Assembly (NCBI RefSeq): GCF_000812965.1
Contig: NZ_JSYN01000003.1
Coordinates: forward strand, 1 to 64,000
Length of the DNA stretch: 64,000 nt
Source of the DNA: Pedobacter kyungheensis
GTDB lineage: Bacteria > Bacteroidota > Bacteroidia > Sphingobacteriales > Sphingobacteriaceae
Direction: 5' to 3'
A model generated the notes under the pieces. The model worked only from the letters and a program-made list of their open reading frames with translations, had not been told where the DNA came from and searched no databases. The translations under genes and the position numbers were made by a program. Numbering within the stretch: position 1 is the first letter of the stretch; every line of letters starts with the position of its first letter. Positions 18,062 through 25,824 of the stretch are shown in pieces.

Positions 18062-18125
18062 TCACAATATTTAAGTATTTGTTTCGTTGTTATGCATTTT
18101 ATTCATTTTTTTTTCACAATATTTA
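18062..18125. promoter_or_regulatory. Direct repeat pair in the divergent collar/phosphoesterase promoter region
   Basis: The 12-mer TCACAATATTTA occurs at 18062-18073 and again at 18114-18125 on the plus strand, in the AT-rich gap between the two divergent start codons. The 52-base spacing is close to five helical turns. It could be a regulator binding pair, or chance in AT-rich DNA. No exact TAnnTTTG box was found on either strand in this gap. Confidence 0.25.
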
Positions 18126-18145
18126 CATCAAATTATTTACGCCTT

Positions 18146-19072
18146 ATGCAATTTAAACGCAGGTCATTCCTTAAAAATGCCTCCCTACTGGCCGGAACAG
18201 CATTTTTAAGTTCCCCAATCGAATCTTTTAGTGCAATTCACAAATCCATTAACAACTTAACTAAAGGCAATAACATTAGTATTTTTCATACTACAGAATT
18301 GAATGGAAATGTTAATCGCAATGCCAATTTAATAGGCGGACTTCAGGAAATCCGTAGTACAATTAATCAATCTGAAACGGCTGGTTTAATATTAGATGCC
18401 GGCAATTTCACGAGCCAATCATGCTCGTCTGACATGGTTTACCAGATGAATAAAACAGGTTATCATGCAGCAACAATTGGAACAAACGAACTGATGCTTG
18501 GCGCTGCAAAACTCGAGCAACTCATTTCTGAGACCAATTTTCCTGTTGTAAATTGTAACTATACATTCGAGGCCTCAACAAAAGTTAAACCTTATTTTAT
18601 TGTCTACTCTGGCAAACTTAAAGTTGGTATTACGGGTGTTTGTGCCGAAGTTAACACTGCTGGTTTAACCTTTCATGATCCTTACAACCGTGTTAATAAA
18701 ATGACTAAATATTTAAAAGAGCAGGAAGCCTGCGATTTGGTTATTTGCCTTTCTGCACTTAATGCAACAGACAAAAAATTTAACAACCAGGGTTTAGCAG
18801 CTGCTTCTAAACATATAGACTTAATTATTGGTGCTAAAGGCGAAAAAATACAAAATGGCGCCTTAGTTTTGCGCAATGCAAATCAGGGTGAAGTAATTGT
18901 AAGCGCTTCCAGTTATAATGGAATGCTTCTTGGAAAAACAACTTTTGGATACAATACGGATAAAGTACGTAATCATTTCGACCATCAGTACCTGATCCCA
19001 GGCTCTCCCTTTAAGAAAAACTCACTCCAGGCTCAAAAATTATATCACCAATTAACATCTGATGTAGTTTAA
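18146..19072 (+). CDS. Tat-exported metallophosphoesterase-like protein, apparently catalytically dead
   Basis: A 308-residue protein. The frame opens at 18002, but the Met at 18146 places a twin-arginine signal (KRRSFLKN followed by a hydrophobic stretch) at the N-terminus. The rest follows the 5'-nucleotidase/UshA metallophosphatase domain in order, yet the usual metal ligands are replaced. The HTNDxHG motif reads HTTELNGN, the DAGD motif reads DAGN, GNHEFD reads GTNELM, the CLSHLG histidine is missing (CLSALN), and GGHTHT reads GAKGEK. The C-terminal nucleotidase domain is absent. I infer a periplasmic pseudoenzyme, perhaps a binding or scaffold protein. It is divergent from the tail-collar operon and ends at a strong bidirectional terminator. 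Confidence 0.82.
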   Translation: MQFKRRSFLKNASLLAGTAFLSSPIESFSAIHKSINNLTKGNNISIFHTTELNGNVNRNANLIGGLQEIRSTINQSETAGLILDAGNFTSQSCSSDMVYQMNKTGYHAATIGTNELMLGAAKLEQLISETNFPVVNCNYTFEASTKVKPYFIVYSGKLKVGITGVCAEVNTAGLTFHDPYNRVNKMTKYLKEQEACDLVICLSALNATDKKFNNQGLAAASKHIDLIIGAKGEKIQNGALVLRNANQGEVIVSASSYNGMLLGKTTFGYNTDKVRNHFDHQYLIPGSPFKKNSLQAQKLYHQLTSDVV

Positions 19073-19080
19073 CTACTCTA

Positions 19081-19118
19081 TTCGTTCTTACCTGTTTCTG
19101 CGAACGGGTAAGAACGAA
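19081..19118. terminator. Bidirectional terminator hairpin
   Basis: TTCGTTCTTACC at 19081-19092 is perfectly complementary to GGTAAGAACGAA at 19107-19118, giving a 12-bp stem with a 14-base loop. It sits between the convergent ends of the phosphoesterase-like gene (19072) and the sulfotransferase gene (19150), where a shared terminator is expected. T-rich sequence is present further out on both sides. Confidence 0.75.
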
Positions 19119-19149
19119 CATAAAAATGCTCAGATCTTATTTTTTAATA

Positions 19150-20043
19150 TTATTGGATCTTTATTGCGACCAGATGTCTTAACAAACTTTTGTAAGCTGC
19201 TTCAGCTACAGCATAATTTTTAAGCTCAGGCTTATCATCTACTGAATCTTCCTGCATTACCGATTTAAAAAAACAGATAAGCAGCGATTTTACCCCCCAA
19301 CCATAATCGAAAAAGGTATTATTAGGATCACTAACGGTAATAATTTCTTGTAGGGCTCTGTAATACCCGGCAATTACTTCTGCTGTAAATAAATTAAAAT
19401 CCTGATTATGTCGCTCCTGAATATCGATTTTTAAAATTTCTGAATTAATCATTCCAGGAACGGCTTGCATCCCTCTCCTATGATGATGTGAAGCAATTAC
19501 AGCATTTGGCTCTCTCGAAAGAAAAAAGAAGGGTGTATCAGGATACCATTTCCTTAACAAGGAGTAAAAATGAATGTGCCAGCTATCTAATTTGATAAAT
19601 AGCTGTTCATACCCTGCTTTTCTCTTTTGGCCCATTAAAGCAACTGCAGATTTAAACCAGAGTTCCTGTTGTTCTGCTGTTATAGCAGGATCTTGTTCCT
19701 GCATCCGTAAAATTTCATCAATTAAGGGAGCCTCCGGATAAACAATATTTGTTTCAGCAGTAGCCAAAGCTTGTGATAATAAAGTCGAACCGCATCTGGA
19801 TACATGAAAAATAAATGCACCTGGAGCTATCGAGTCCACATCCTTCGCTGCTTCTATTAAAAAATCTAAACTGCTTGCAGGTATATATTCAGATCTTTCT
19901 TTCATACGCAACCGGCAAAACCGAATGGTTTCATCAAAAAAAGGCTCTTCAATATGCTTTTCCTGCAAATCCAGCCACAAAAGTTGCCAATCATTGTCCT
20001 GATAGCTCAGTTTATACGGAATCCAGTTAACCAGTGTGCTCAC
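19150..20043 (-). CDS. Sulfotransferase-family protein
   Basis: A 297-residue protein with the PAPS-dependent sulfotransferase pattern. A 5'-phosphosulfate loop appears as HVSRCGSTLLSQ (about 80-91), and a 3'-phosphate motif as FFLSREPNAVIASH (about 173-186), where the Arg and Ser positions match the family. No signal peptide or membrane segment is seen, so it should act in the cytoplasm. Its start overlaps the end of the aspartyl/asparaginyl hydroxylase gene by four bases, so the two are translationally linked. The acceptor is unknown; protein, glycan or small-molecule sulfation are all possible. Confidence 0.85.
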   Translation of the reverse strand: MSTLVNWIPYKLSYQDNDWQLLWLDLQEKHIEEPFFDETIRFCRLRMKERSEYIPASSLDFLIEAAKDVDSIAPGAFIFHVSRCGSTLLSQALATAETNIVYPEAPLIDEILRMQEQDPAITAEQQELWFKSAVALMGQKRKAGYEQLFIKLDSWHIHFYSLLRKWYPDTPFFFLSREPNAVIASHHHRRGMQAVPGMINSEILKIDIQERHNQDFNLFTAEVIAGYYRALQEIITVSDPNNTFFDYGWGVKSLLICFFKSVMQEDSVDDKPELKNYAVAEAAYKSLLRHLVAIKIQ

Positions 20044-20729
20044 TTCAAAGCTTTTTTCAGTTGTACCACCAATTCTTTTGCCGCCGGCGTATCCATGCGT
20101 TCCAGTTCTTCAATCATTCTTAAGGTTGTAGCCTGATCTAAGGCCTGCCCTTGCTTTTCTGCTTCAAAATCATAGCCATAAGCTTGGAATAAACGATCAG
20201 TCCATTCGTTTCTCAAAGCATCGATTACCAGATGTACACGAACATTTTCACCTGCATTAATAATACTGTGGGTTTGATCGAAATCGATGTACCAGCAAGA
20301 ACCTTCTGCCAGTTTGAGTTGCTCCCCGCCTACCATAAACTTAAGCTCATTGTTGGTTTGGATGGGAATATGAATTCTAAGCACTCCTCCTTCATAATTA
20401 CAGCCACGATCACGGTGAGGTTTAATCTCTGCCCCGGGATGTAAAGCGAGTAAGCGAATAGCATGTTTTGGGCATTTCCATTTTTCTATGATGGATTGAA
20501 TATAAGGCAGTTGGTTTAGCAGCGGTGTATCCTGATGATGATCTACCCCATAATGCGCAGAAATATCCTGTTCTTTTCCGCTTGCAGAACGTAAGGCAAT
20601 ACTTTGCCAGTTTCCTTCGTAATCTTGCTTATTGAAATGATCTACCCAGCTTTGCTGTAAAGCAATGGTCAGTTCGGCTTTAAGCAACGAAACATTATAA
20701 TTTTGGTTAAACTGAATGTATTTTAGCAA
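20040..20729 (-). CDS. Aspartyl/asparaginyl beta-hydroxylase-domain dioxygenase
   Basis: A 229-residue protein matching the bacterial Asp/Asn beta-hydroxylase family, Fe(II)- and 2-oxoglutarate-dependent oxygenases that hydroxylate Asp or Asn. The iron site is seen as H105-x-D107 in HPGAEIKPHRDRG and H154 in DQTHSIINAG, with a 2-oxoglutarate-binding Arg in GENVRVHLVID. No signal peptide is present. It overlaps the sulfotransferase gene by four bases and is divergent from a PhyH-type dioxygenase gene. The substrate may be a neighbouring protein, but this is inference. Confidence 0.87.
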   Translation of the reverse strand: MLKYIQFNQNYNVSLLKAELTIALQQSWVDHFNKQDYEGNWQSIALRSASGKEQDISAHYGVDHHQDTPLLNQLPYIQSIIEKWKCPKHAIRLLALHPGAEIKPHRDRGCNYEGGVLRIHIPIQTNNELKFMVGGEQLKLAEGSCWYIDFDQTHSIINAGENVRVHLVIDALRNEWTDRLFQAYGYDFEAEKQGQALDQATTLRMIEELERMDTPAAKELVVQLKKALK

Positions 20730-20817
20730 GGTCGGGATGTTTGCCGTAATATTAGTTATTGTTTTTTAATGCGCAAATATTTTAACTGGTTTTTCTTTCT
20801 AAAACCTACAGCTATTT

Positions 20818-20835
20818 TTAAAATTGCAATTTTAA
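20818..20835. promoter_or_regulatory. 18-bp perfect palindrome between divergent dioxygenase genes
   Basis: TTAAAATTGCAATTTTAA is a perfect inverted repeat in the intergenic region between the hydroxylase start at 20729 and the PhyH-type gene start at 20874. Its size and symmetry suit a dimeric regulator. It is 38 bases before the PhyH-type ATG, close to where a promoter would lie. The region is AT-rich, so chance is not excluded. Confidence 0.4.
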
Positions 20836-20873
20836 TCTTAGTATTGACTTGATTTAACTTGCTCAAGCGCTAT

Positions 20874-21827
20874 ATGCACAATTCTTCTATATCACCGTTT
20901 CTCGATGTTTACCGGCTTCATCATCATCCCAGCCATCCTCAAAGACAAACAGACGAATCTTTTACACAAACAGAACAGCTTTTCCTGAATGTATTTCAAC
21001 TGGGTTTATTTGAAGTTTATGATTTTTTATACACCAAATGCATAGACAGCAATCATTTTACGCAATGGATTATCGATGTGAAAGGGCAGGATTTTTTCGA
21101 TACCGCATCATTTCAATTCAACGAGCTGCAAAATGGCAAAAATAACCTGAACGAGACTGGTTTTATTGATGTATTGACAGCCGAACAGCACGCTTTCTGG
21201 AATACGAATGGCTATCTCAAAATAGAAAAACTAATTAAAGAACAAGACTGTGATGCCGTAACCGACCTGATTTGCCAAACCCTGAATATCGATTTAGCAG
21301 ATGCTGCAACCTGGTATCCGCAACATGAGTTATTACAGGGCTTAATGTTACAGAAATATCAGGATGAAGCCATTGCAAATATTCGCAATAACACTCCACT
21401 TAAAGCAGTTTTTAGCAGTTTGTATGGTCACAATAACATTTTAGGCAATTGCGAAAAAGTAAGTTATAATCCCCCGGTAAATCAGCATTTCACTTTTAAA
21501 GGCAGTCCGTTGCATTGGGATATTAATTTCGAAATAGGTCACAGATATTACATTCAGGGCTTATTGTATCTGAATGATGTTCCGGCCAACAGAGGCGCTT
21601 TTACTTTAATTCCAGGCTTTCATCATCAGATTGATGACTACCTATCCCAATTCGACCATCCAGAAAGCGCAATAGCAGATTTACGCAACAAAGGACTTGA
21701 AATTCCTGTTGAAGGAAAAAAGGGCGATTTAATTGTTTGGTTAGAGTCGCTTCCTCATGCGGCTAGCCCGAATTGTTCTGATTTGCCAAGATTTGTTCAG
21801 TATGTGAGTTTTAATGAGGTAAACTAG
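20874..21827 (+). CDS. Phytanoyl-CoA dioxygenase (PhyH)-family protein
   Basis: A 317-residue Fe(II)/2-oxoglutarate oxygenase candidate. The iron motif HWDINFEIG gives His and Asp, and LPHAASPN gives the distal His; QGLLYLNDVPANRGAFTLIPG is typical of the family. About 100 N-terminal residues before the domain match nothing I recognise. The frame also offers a TTG five codons upstream (20859), but the ATG at 20874 is the simpler start. It is divergent from the hydroxylase/sulfotransferase pair and may serve the same modification pathway. The substrate is unknown. Confidence 0.8.
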   Translation: MHNSSISPFLDVYRLHHHPSHPQRQTDESFTQTEQLFLNVFQLGLFEVYDFLYTKCIDSNHFTQWIIDVKGQDFFDTASFQFNELQNGKNNLNETGFIDVLTAEQHAFWNTNGYLKIEKLIKEQDCDAVTDLICQTLNIDLADAATWYPQHELLQGLMLQKYQDEAIANIRNNTPLKAVFSSLYGHNNILGNCEKVSYNPPVNQHFTFKGSPLHWDINFEIGHRYYIQGLLYLNDVPANRGAFTLIPGFHHQIDDYLSQFDHPESAIADLRNKGLEIPVEGKKGDLIVWLESLPHAASPNCSDLPRFVQYVSFNEVN

Positions 21828-21830
21828 CTT

Positions 21831-22447
21831 TTTAACCGCAAAGTTCGCAAAGAAAAACCGCGAAGGACGCAAAGCTGTTTTTTACCACAGAAGGCTACAG
21901 AGAAAAACACCGAGTACACAAAGCACAGTTTTATAGCAAATACAGAAACATCAAAATCATCCGTGTTTTCCGTGCATCCGTGGCTTTAACCGCAAAGGGC
22001 GCGGAGAAAAAACGCGAAGGATGCAAAGTCATTTTTACCACAAAGAGAGCAGAGAAAAACACCGAGTACACAAAGCACAGTTTTTAGCAAATACAGAAAC
22101 ATCAAAATCATCCGTGTTTTCCGTGCATCCATGGCTTTAACCGCAAAGGGCGCGGAGAAAAAACGCAAAGGACGCAAAGTCATTTTTACCACAAAGAGTA
22201 CAGAGAAAAAACACCGAGCACACAAAGCACAGTTTTATTGCAACTACAGAACATCAAAATCATCCGTGTTTTCCGTGCATCCGTGGCTGATTTAACCGCA
22301 AAGTTTGCAAAGAAGAAACGCGAAGGACGCAAAGCTGTTTTTTACCACAGAGGGCTACAGAGAAAAAATGCAGAGTACATAAAGCACAGTTTTATAGCAA
22401 ATACAGAAACATCAAAATCATCCGTGTTTTCTGTGCATCCGTGGCTG
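21831..22447 (+). repeat. Tandem intergenic repeat, 152-bp unit, four copies
   Basis: The landmark TTCCGTGCATCC(G/A)TGGC occurs near 21968, 22119, 22271 and 22429 (as TTCTGTG), a period of 151-158 bases. Each unit runs from an AACCGCAAAG segment through ACCACAGAG and CATCAAAATCATCCGTG. It shares its building blocks with the 228-bp family at 1-288 and 3286-4043 but lacks the CCCGCAGATTACAC and TCCGACTTATT parts, so it is a distinct, shorter subfamily. The 130 bases after it up to 22578 are the leader of the next gene. Confidence 0.88.
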
Positions 22448-22578
22448 ATTTTTATTCCCCCCTTCAACAAAGGGAACCAGATTATAGCTAAATAAGCATC
22501 GCCATGTGCTTTCCATTATTTTTTTTAATTTTAAAGCTGCTCACCACCATAAACATCTATACTTTAAACAACCACACC

Positions 22579-23022
22579 ATGAAAAATAACAATCAGGAAC
22601 AAGAACATCAATCACCAGCAGCACAAGCCTTTACCCAAACTTTTTTTCATGGAACAAAAGCAGATTTAAAACCCGGAGATCTGATTACAACCGGATATCA
22701 ATCGAACTTTGTAGATAAAAAACTGAAGCACATTTACTTGTCGGCAACCTTACACGCCGCAATATGGGGTGCAGAACTGGCCTCGGGCAGTGGACCTGAG
22801 CGCATTTACCTGGTAGAGGCTACGGGGCCACTTGAAGATGATCCCAATGTAACTGATAAAAAATTCCCCGGTAATCCGACGATGTCTTACCGTTCAACCC
22901 ATCCTTTCAGAGTTATTGGCGAAGTTAAGTTATGGGAAAGTCACTCACCCGAACAGGTTAATACGATGAAAGCCGGAATTGAAAAGCTTAAACAAGAAGG
23001 GATTATGGCAATTGAGGAATAA
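22579..23022 (+). CDS. arr: NAD+-rifampin ADP-ribosyltransferase
   Basis: A 147-residue protein that matches Arr throughout its length. Arr transfers ADP-ribose from NAD+ to rifamycins and so inactivates them. The expected His-Tyr-Asp positions are visible in TFFHGTKADLKPGDL, HIYLSAT and the LEDDPNVTDKKFPGNPTMSYRS region. The frame is open from 22504, but the ATG at 22579 gives the normal Arr length and the usual short N-terminus. It stands alone between the repeat cluster and a convergent GH130 gene. Low-level rifampin resistance is expected if it is expressed. Confidence 0.93.
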   Translation: MKNNNQEQEHQSPAAQAFTQTFFHGTKADLKPGDLITTGYQSNFVDKKLKHIYLSATLHAAIWGAELASGSGPERIYLVEATGPLEDDPNVTDKKFPGNPTMSYRSTHPFRVIGEVKLWESHSPEQVNTMKAGIEKLKQEGIMAIEE

Positions 23023-23037
23023 GCGTGAATAGCATGC

Positions 23038-24093
23038 TTAGCGAGTGGCCAAAGTTGCATCCAGAATTTCGGCAATAGAAAAAACTGCAGCACAAATAAA
23101 TTCATCTGCTGCACCGTAATAGATCGTAAGCTTGTCGCCATTTACCACATGCCCGTTGGTAAAAACCACACGACCAAAAAATCCGCTGAGCTCGTAAGGT
23201 TCGGTAGGAACCATTATCGGATCTATTGTTCTGCCCAACACAATAGCCGGATTATCCAAATCGAGCAAAAAAGCACCCAAACAGTATCTTTGCGACTGGT
23301 CGGCACCGTGATAAATGGCAAGCCAACCTTTTTCGGTGCGGATTGGTGCAGCCCCTGCCCCAACACGTGCGCTATCCCACATACCCGGCCTGGTTTTAAC
23401 AATACATTTGTGGTTTCCCCAGCTTTCGCCATCTACCGAATCGCAAAGCCAGATGAAGTTACCACCAATTTCTTTCGAACTTGGCCGGTGTAAGGCAAAA
23501 AACTTCCCGTCGATTTTTTCTTCAAACAAAGCACAATCTTTATTGTGCGGAGGCAAAATCATTACCGGTAGGGAAAAGTTTTTCCAATCTTTAGTAGTTC
23601 GCAATCCAACCCCTACCCCTGAAGGAGAAACCGCAGTGTAGGTCAGATAAAAGGTTTCGTCAATCTTCACAACCCTGCAATCCTCAATTCCAAAACGTTC
23701 GAGTTCACCCATTCCAAAAATTCCGGGATATCCTTCTTCCTCGGTAAAGTTTATACCATCGTTACTACTCAGTAATCTAAGATGGGAAATGGTTGTGAGA
23801 TAATCGAGACCACGGTAGTTCATTACCCGCGCATCGGTAGCAATTAATTCAGGATCATTTAGCGCAACTGCTGCTATTTCCAATTTTCCAGATGCATTCA
23901 TCGTTGGGAAAAACACAAAGCCTTCTTTTTGTGCAATGTTTTCGGCCACCCGTACAAGCAGCCAGGTTTTCCCTTTAAAACGAAAAACACCAGGGTTAAG
24001 TAAATAGATTACCTGCAAAGATTTTTCGCTGGGTGTAATATCGCGGGGCAGTAAAATCGGGTTGGATTCAAATCTGTGGGCAAGGTCTTTCAT
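23038..24093 (-). CDS. GH130-family glycosidase/phosphorylase
   Basis: A 351-residue protein with the five-bladed propeller pattern of GH130, enzymes that phosphorolyse or hydrolyse beta-mannosides. Family motifs are NPGVFRFKGKTWLLVRVAE near the N-terminus, RFGIEDCRV (the GxEDxR catalytic region) and LPPHNKDCALFEEKIDGK. It lacks a signal peptide, so it should act on oligosaccharides in the cytoplasm. Subfamily and exact linkage cannot be told by eye. A DUF1826-like gene lies upstream on the same strand across an 83-base gap; no other glycan genes are adjacent. Confidence 0.9.
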   Translation of the reverse strand: MKDLAHRFESNPILLPRDITPSEKSLQVIYLLNPGVFRFKGKTWLLVRVAENIAQKEGFVFFPTMNASGKLEIAAVALNDPELIATDARVMNYRGLDYLTTISHLRLLSSNDGINFTEEEGYPGIFGMGELERFGIEDCRVVKIDETFYLTYTAVSPSGVGVGLRTTKDWKNFSLPVMILPPHNKDCALFEEKIDGKFFALHRPSSKEIGGNFIWLCDSVDGESWGNHKCIVKTRPGMWDSARVGAGAAPIRTEKGWLAIYHGADQSQRYCLGAFLLDLDNPAIVLGRTIDPIMVPTEPYELSGFFGRVVFTNGHVVNGDKLTIYYGAADEFICAAVFSIAEILDATLATR

Positions 24094-24176
24094 GTTTTAA
24101 TGAACACCCTCTGGATGGTTAATGTTTTAACTTTAACCTGCTGACCTTCGAACACAGTAAGCAAAACCTTAACTGA

Positions 24177-24875
24177 TTAACAAATGAGCAGTAAGCGATA
24201 TTCACCATCATTTTCAACAGGCGCCCGATGCACGCAAGGCAAAACTTTTTGTTGGGGATGATCTACCGCTAATTTCCAAAGATGCCCCAGGCCTAAATTT
24301 GTGGGTTTAGCACCGGGTTTTGGCTGATAGTGCAGATCGAAAAAATATTCCTTCAAAAATTCTTCAAATTCAGCATCGGAGCCATCGTGTAAGGCTTTAA
24401 GTTTTTCGCGGATTTCGGGAATTAAAACTTTCTGTTCGGCCTGATCATTCGGCAAAATATCACTCGATGCGCCATAATACGTACATAAAAAAGTATCAGT
24501 AGCCACCGGCGAGCGGTCTACATGATAGGAATATACATCGGTAGAAATGAAATCGAGCTCCTCATCACGCTGATAATTTTTAATGAGGTTGAGTGAAGGC
24601 GATGCGCCAAAATCAGTCAGCAACTTCAAATCAGTTAGGATGATCCTTCGGGCAATATCTCCCATTTCAGTAAGTTCAAGTGATAAAAGATCTTTGGCAG
24701 AAATTTCTGTAATATTTTGATCCAACTGAAGTTTAGCCACAATTTCTTTAAAATCGCCATCCAGTTCCCTGTACCAGCACAAAGCGTTAATTGTTCCCTG
24801 AAAATTAGAAGCCGTCAGTTCAGCAAAAGTAGCCACCAGGCCAATTTGATGGTTATCTGAAAATTTAGCGATCAT
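24177..24875 (-). CDS. DUF1826-like protein, possible cupin-fold oxygenase relative
   Basis: A 232-residue protein that I match only by pattern to DUF1826: a central YSYHVDRSP motif, TFLCTYYGASSDILPND, and a C-terminal PCVHRAPVENDGEYRLLL. The spaced H-x-D, distal His and Arg recall Fe(II)/2-oxoglutarate oxygenases, though this is a visual analogy. No signal peptide. It may be co-transcribed with the downstream GH130 gene (83-base gap). The function is unknown. Confidence 0.6.
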   Translation of the reverse strand: MIAKFSDNHQIGLVATFAELTASNFQGTINALCWYRELDGDFKEIVAKLQLDQNITEISAKDLLSLELTEMGDIARRIILTDLKLLTDFGASPSLNLIKNYQRDEELDFISTDVYSYHVDRSPVATDTFLCTYYGASSDILPNDQAEQKVLIPEIREKLKALHDGSDAEFEEFLKEYFFDLHYQPKPGAKPTNLGLGHLWKLAVDHPQQKVLPCVHRAPVENDGEYRLLLIC

Positions 24876-24961
24876 TTACTTAACAGTATTTACTGAAGAA
24901 TTATTCCGGTATAAAAAAATTAACATACACATTTATGCTCAAAAACAGTTATAAAGGAGTA

Positions 24962-24969
24962 TAATTTTG
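24962..24969 (+). promoter_or_regulatory. Predicted -7 box for the TetR gene
   Basis: TAATTTTG matches the Bacteroidota -7 consensus TAnnTTTG exactly. It lies about 200 bases upstream of the TetR ATG at 25171, implying a 5' leader of about 195 bases. A -33 box is not obvious. The leader is open in the TetR frame from here but has no good start codon after the predicted transcription start. Confidence 0.4.
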
Positions 24970-25170
24970 CGTTGCAATGTTAAAAACTCAGGTTTAAAAA
25001 ACCAAATTTCAAAAAAAAACATCCGGAATGTTTTTCAACAATACAATACGCCGCAAAACACCATCTTCAAATCAAATTTATCCTACCAGTGCCACATTAA
25101 AAACATACCGCGTTTTACTGCATTAAAATCTAAAAATTTTGCAAATTGCAATGTAAAACCAAACCCTCCC

Positions 25171-25803
25171 ATGACCCGGAAAACTACTGACGGCCCTTTA
25201 AGAAACAAAGAGCGTACAAAAAAAGCAATGATCTCGGCTGTAGGTAAAATCCTGGTTAAAGAAGGATTTACCGGTCTTAATGTCAGCAAAGTTGCAGCAA
25301 AGGCTAAAATCGACCGTAAGTTAATTTACGATTACTTTGGTGGTATGGAAGGTTTGGTAAAAGAATACCTGAACACCAGGGATTTCTGGGCATCTAACAC
25401 CGAACAAATTGAGCAGGCTATCCCTGAAAATGTAGCAGATATTGGCAAAGCAGCAACCTGCGATATATTGGAACAACAGTTTGATGCGTTAATGGAAAAT
25501 GCTGAAATGCGTAGTATCATAACCTGGGCGCTTTGCCAGGACCTGAAACCATTAAGAGAGCTTAACGAAGCCCGTGAAGAGCTGGCTGAAGCTTTTTTTA
25601 CCAACCTGGCCGATGCCTATTTTAAAGATAAGGACAAAAATTTCAGGGCGGTGGTTGCCATTTTAATCAGCGCCAATTATTATATGACCCTGATTAGCCA
25701 GGTGAATGGCAGTAAAATATGCGGAATCGATATTCAAAAAACGGAAGATCAGGAAGCAATAAAAAAGACTTTCAGACAGATTATCGATTGGGCATATGCA
25801 TAA
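25171..25803 (+). CDS. TetR/AcrR-family transcriptional regulator
   Basis: A 210-residue protein. The N-terminal helix-turn-helix is clear: ISAVGKILVKEGFTGLNVSK followed by VAAKAKIDRKLIYDYFGG. The ligand-binding C-terminal half is divergent. I place the start at the ATG at 25171 (MTRKTTDGPLRN), which gives the usual short N-terminal arm. The frame stays open 204 bases further upstream, but a predicted -7 box overlaps its beginning. It is convergent with an ABC-2 exporter pair, which it may control. Confidence 0.9.
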   Translation: MTRKTTDGPLRNKERTKKAMISAVGKILVKEGFTGLNVSKVAAKAKIDRKLIYDYFGGMEGLVKEYLNTRDFWASNTEQIEQAIPENVADIGKAATCDILEQQFDALMENAEMRSIITWALCQDLKPLRELNEAREELAEAFFTNLADAYFKDKDKNFRAVVAILISANYYMTLISQVNGSKICGIDIQKTEDQEAIKKTFRQIIDWAYA

Positions 25804-25824
25804 CTGACCTGTGCTGCCTGTGCA

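Noticed and set aside
18002..18145. N-terminal extension of the phosphoesterase-like protein
   Set aside because: The extension would bury the twin-arginine signal inside the protein; the Met at 18146 puts it at the N-terminus.
24967..25170. Start of the TetR protein at the upstream TTG
   Set aside because: That codon lies in the predicted -7 box and the added residues show no domain; the ATG at 25171 gives a normal TetR N-terminus.
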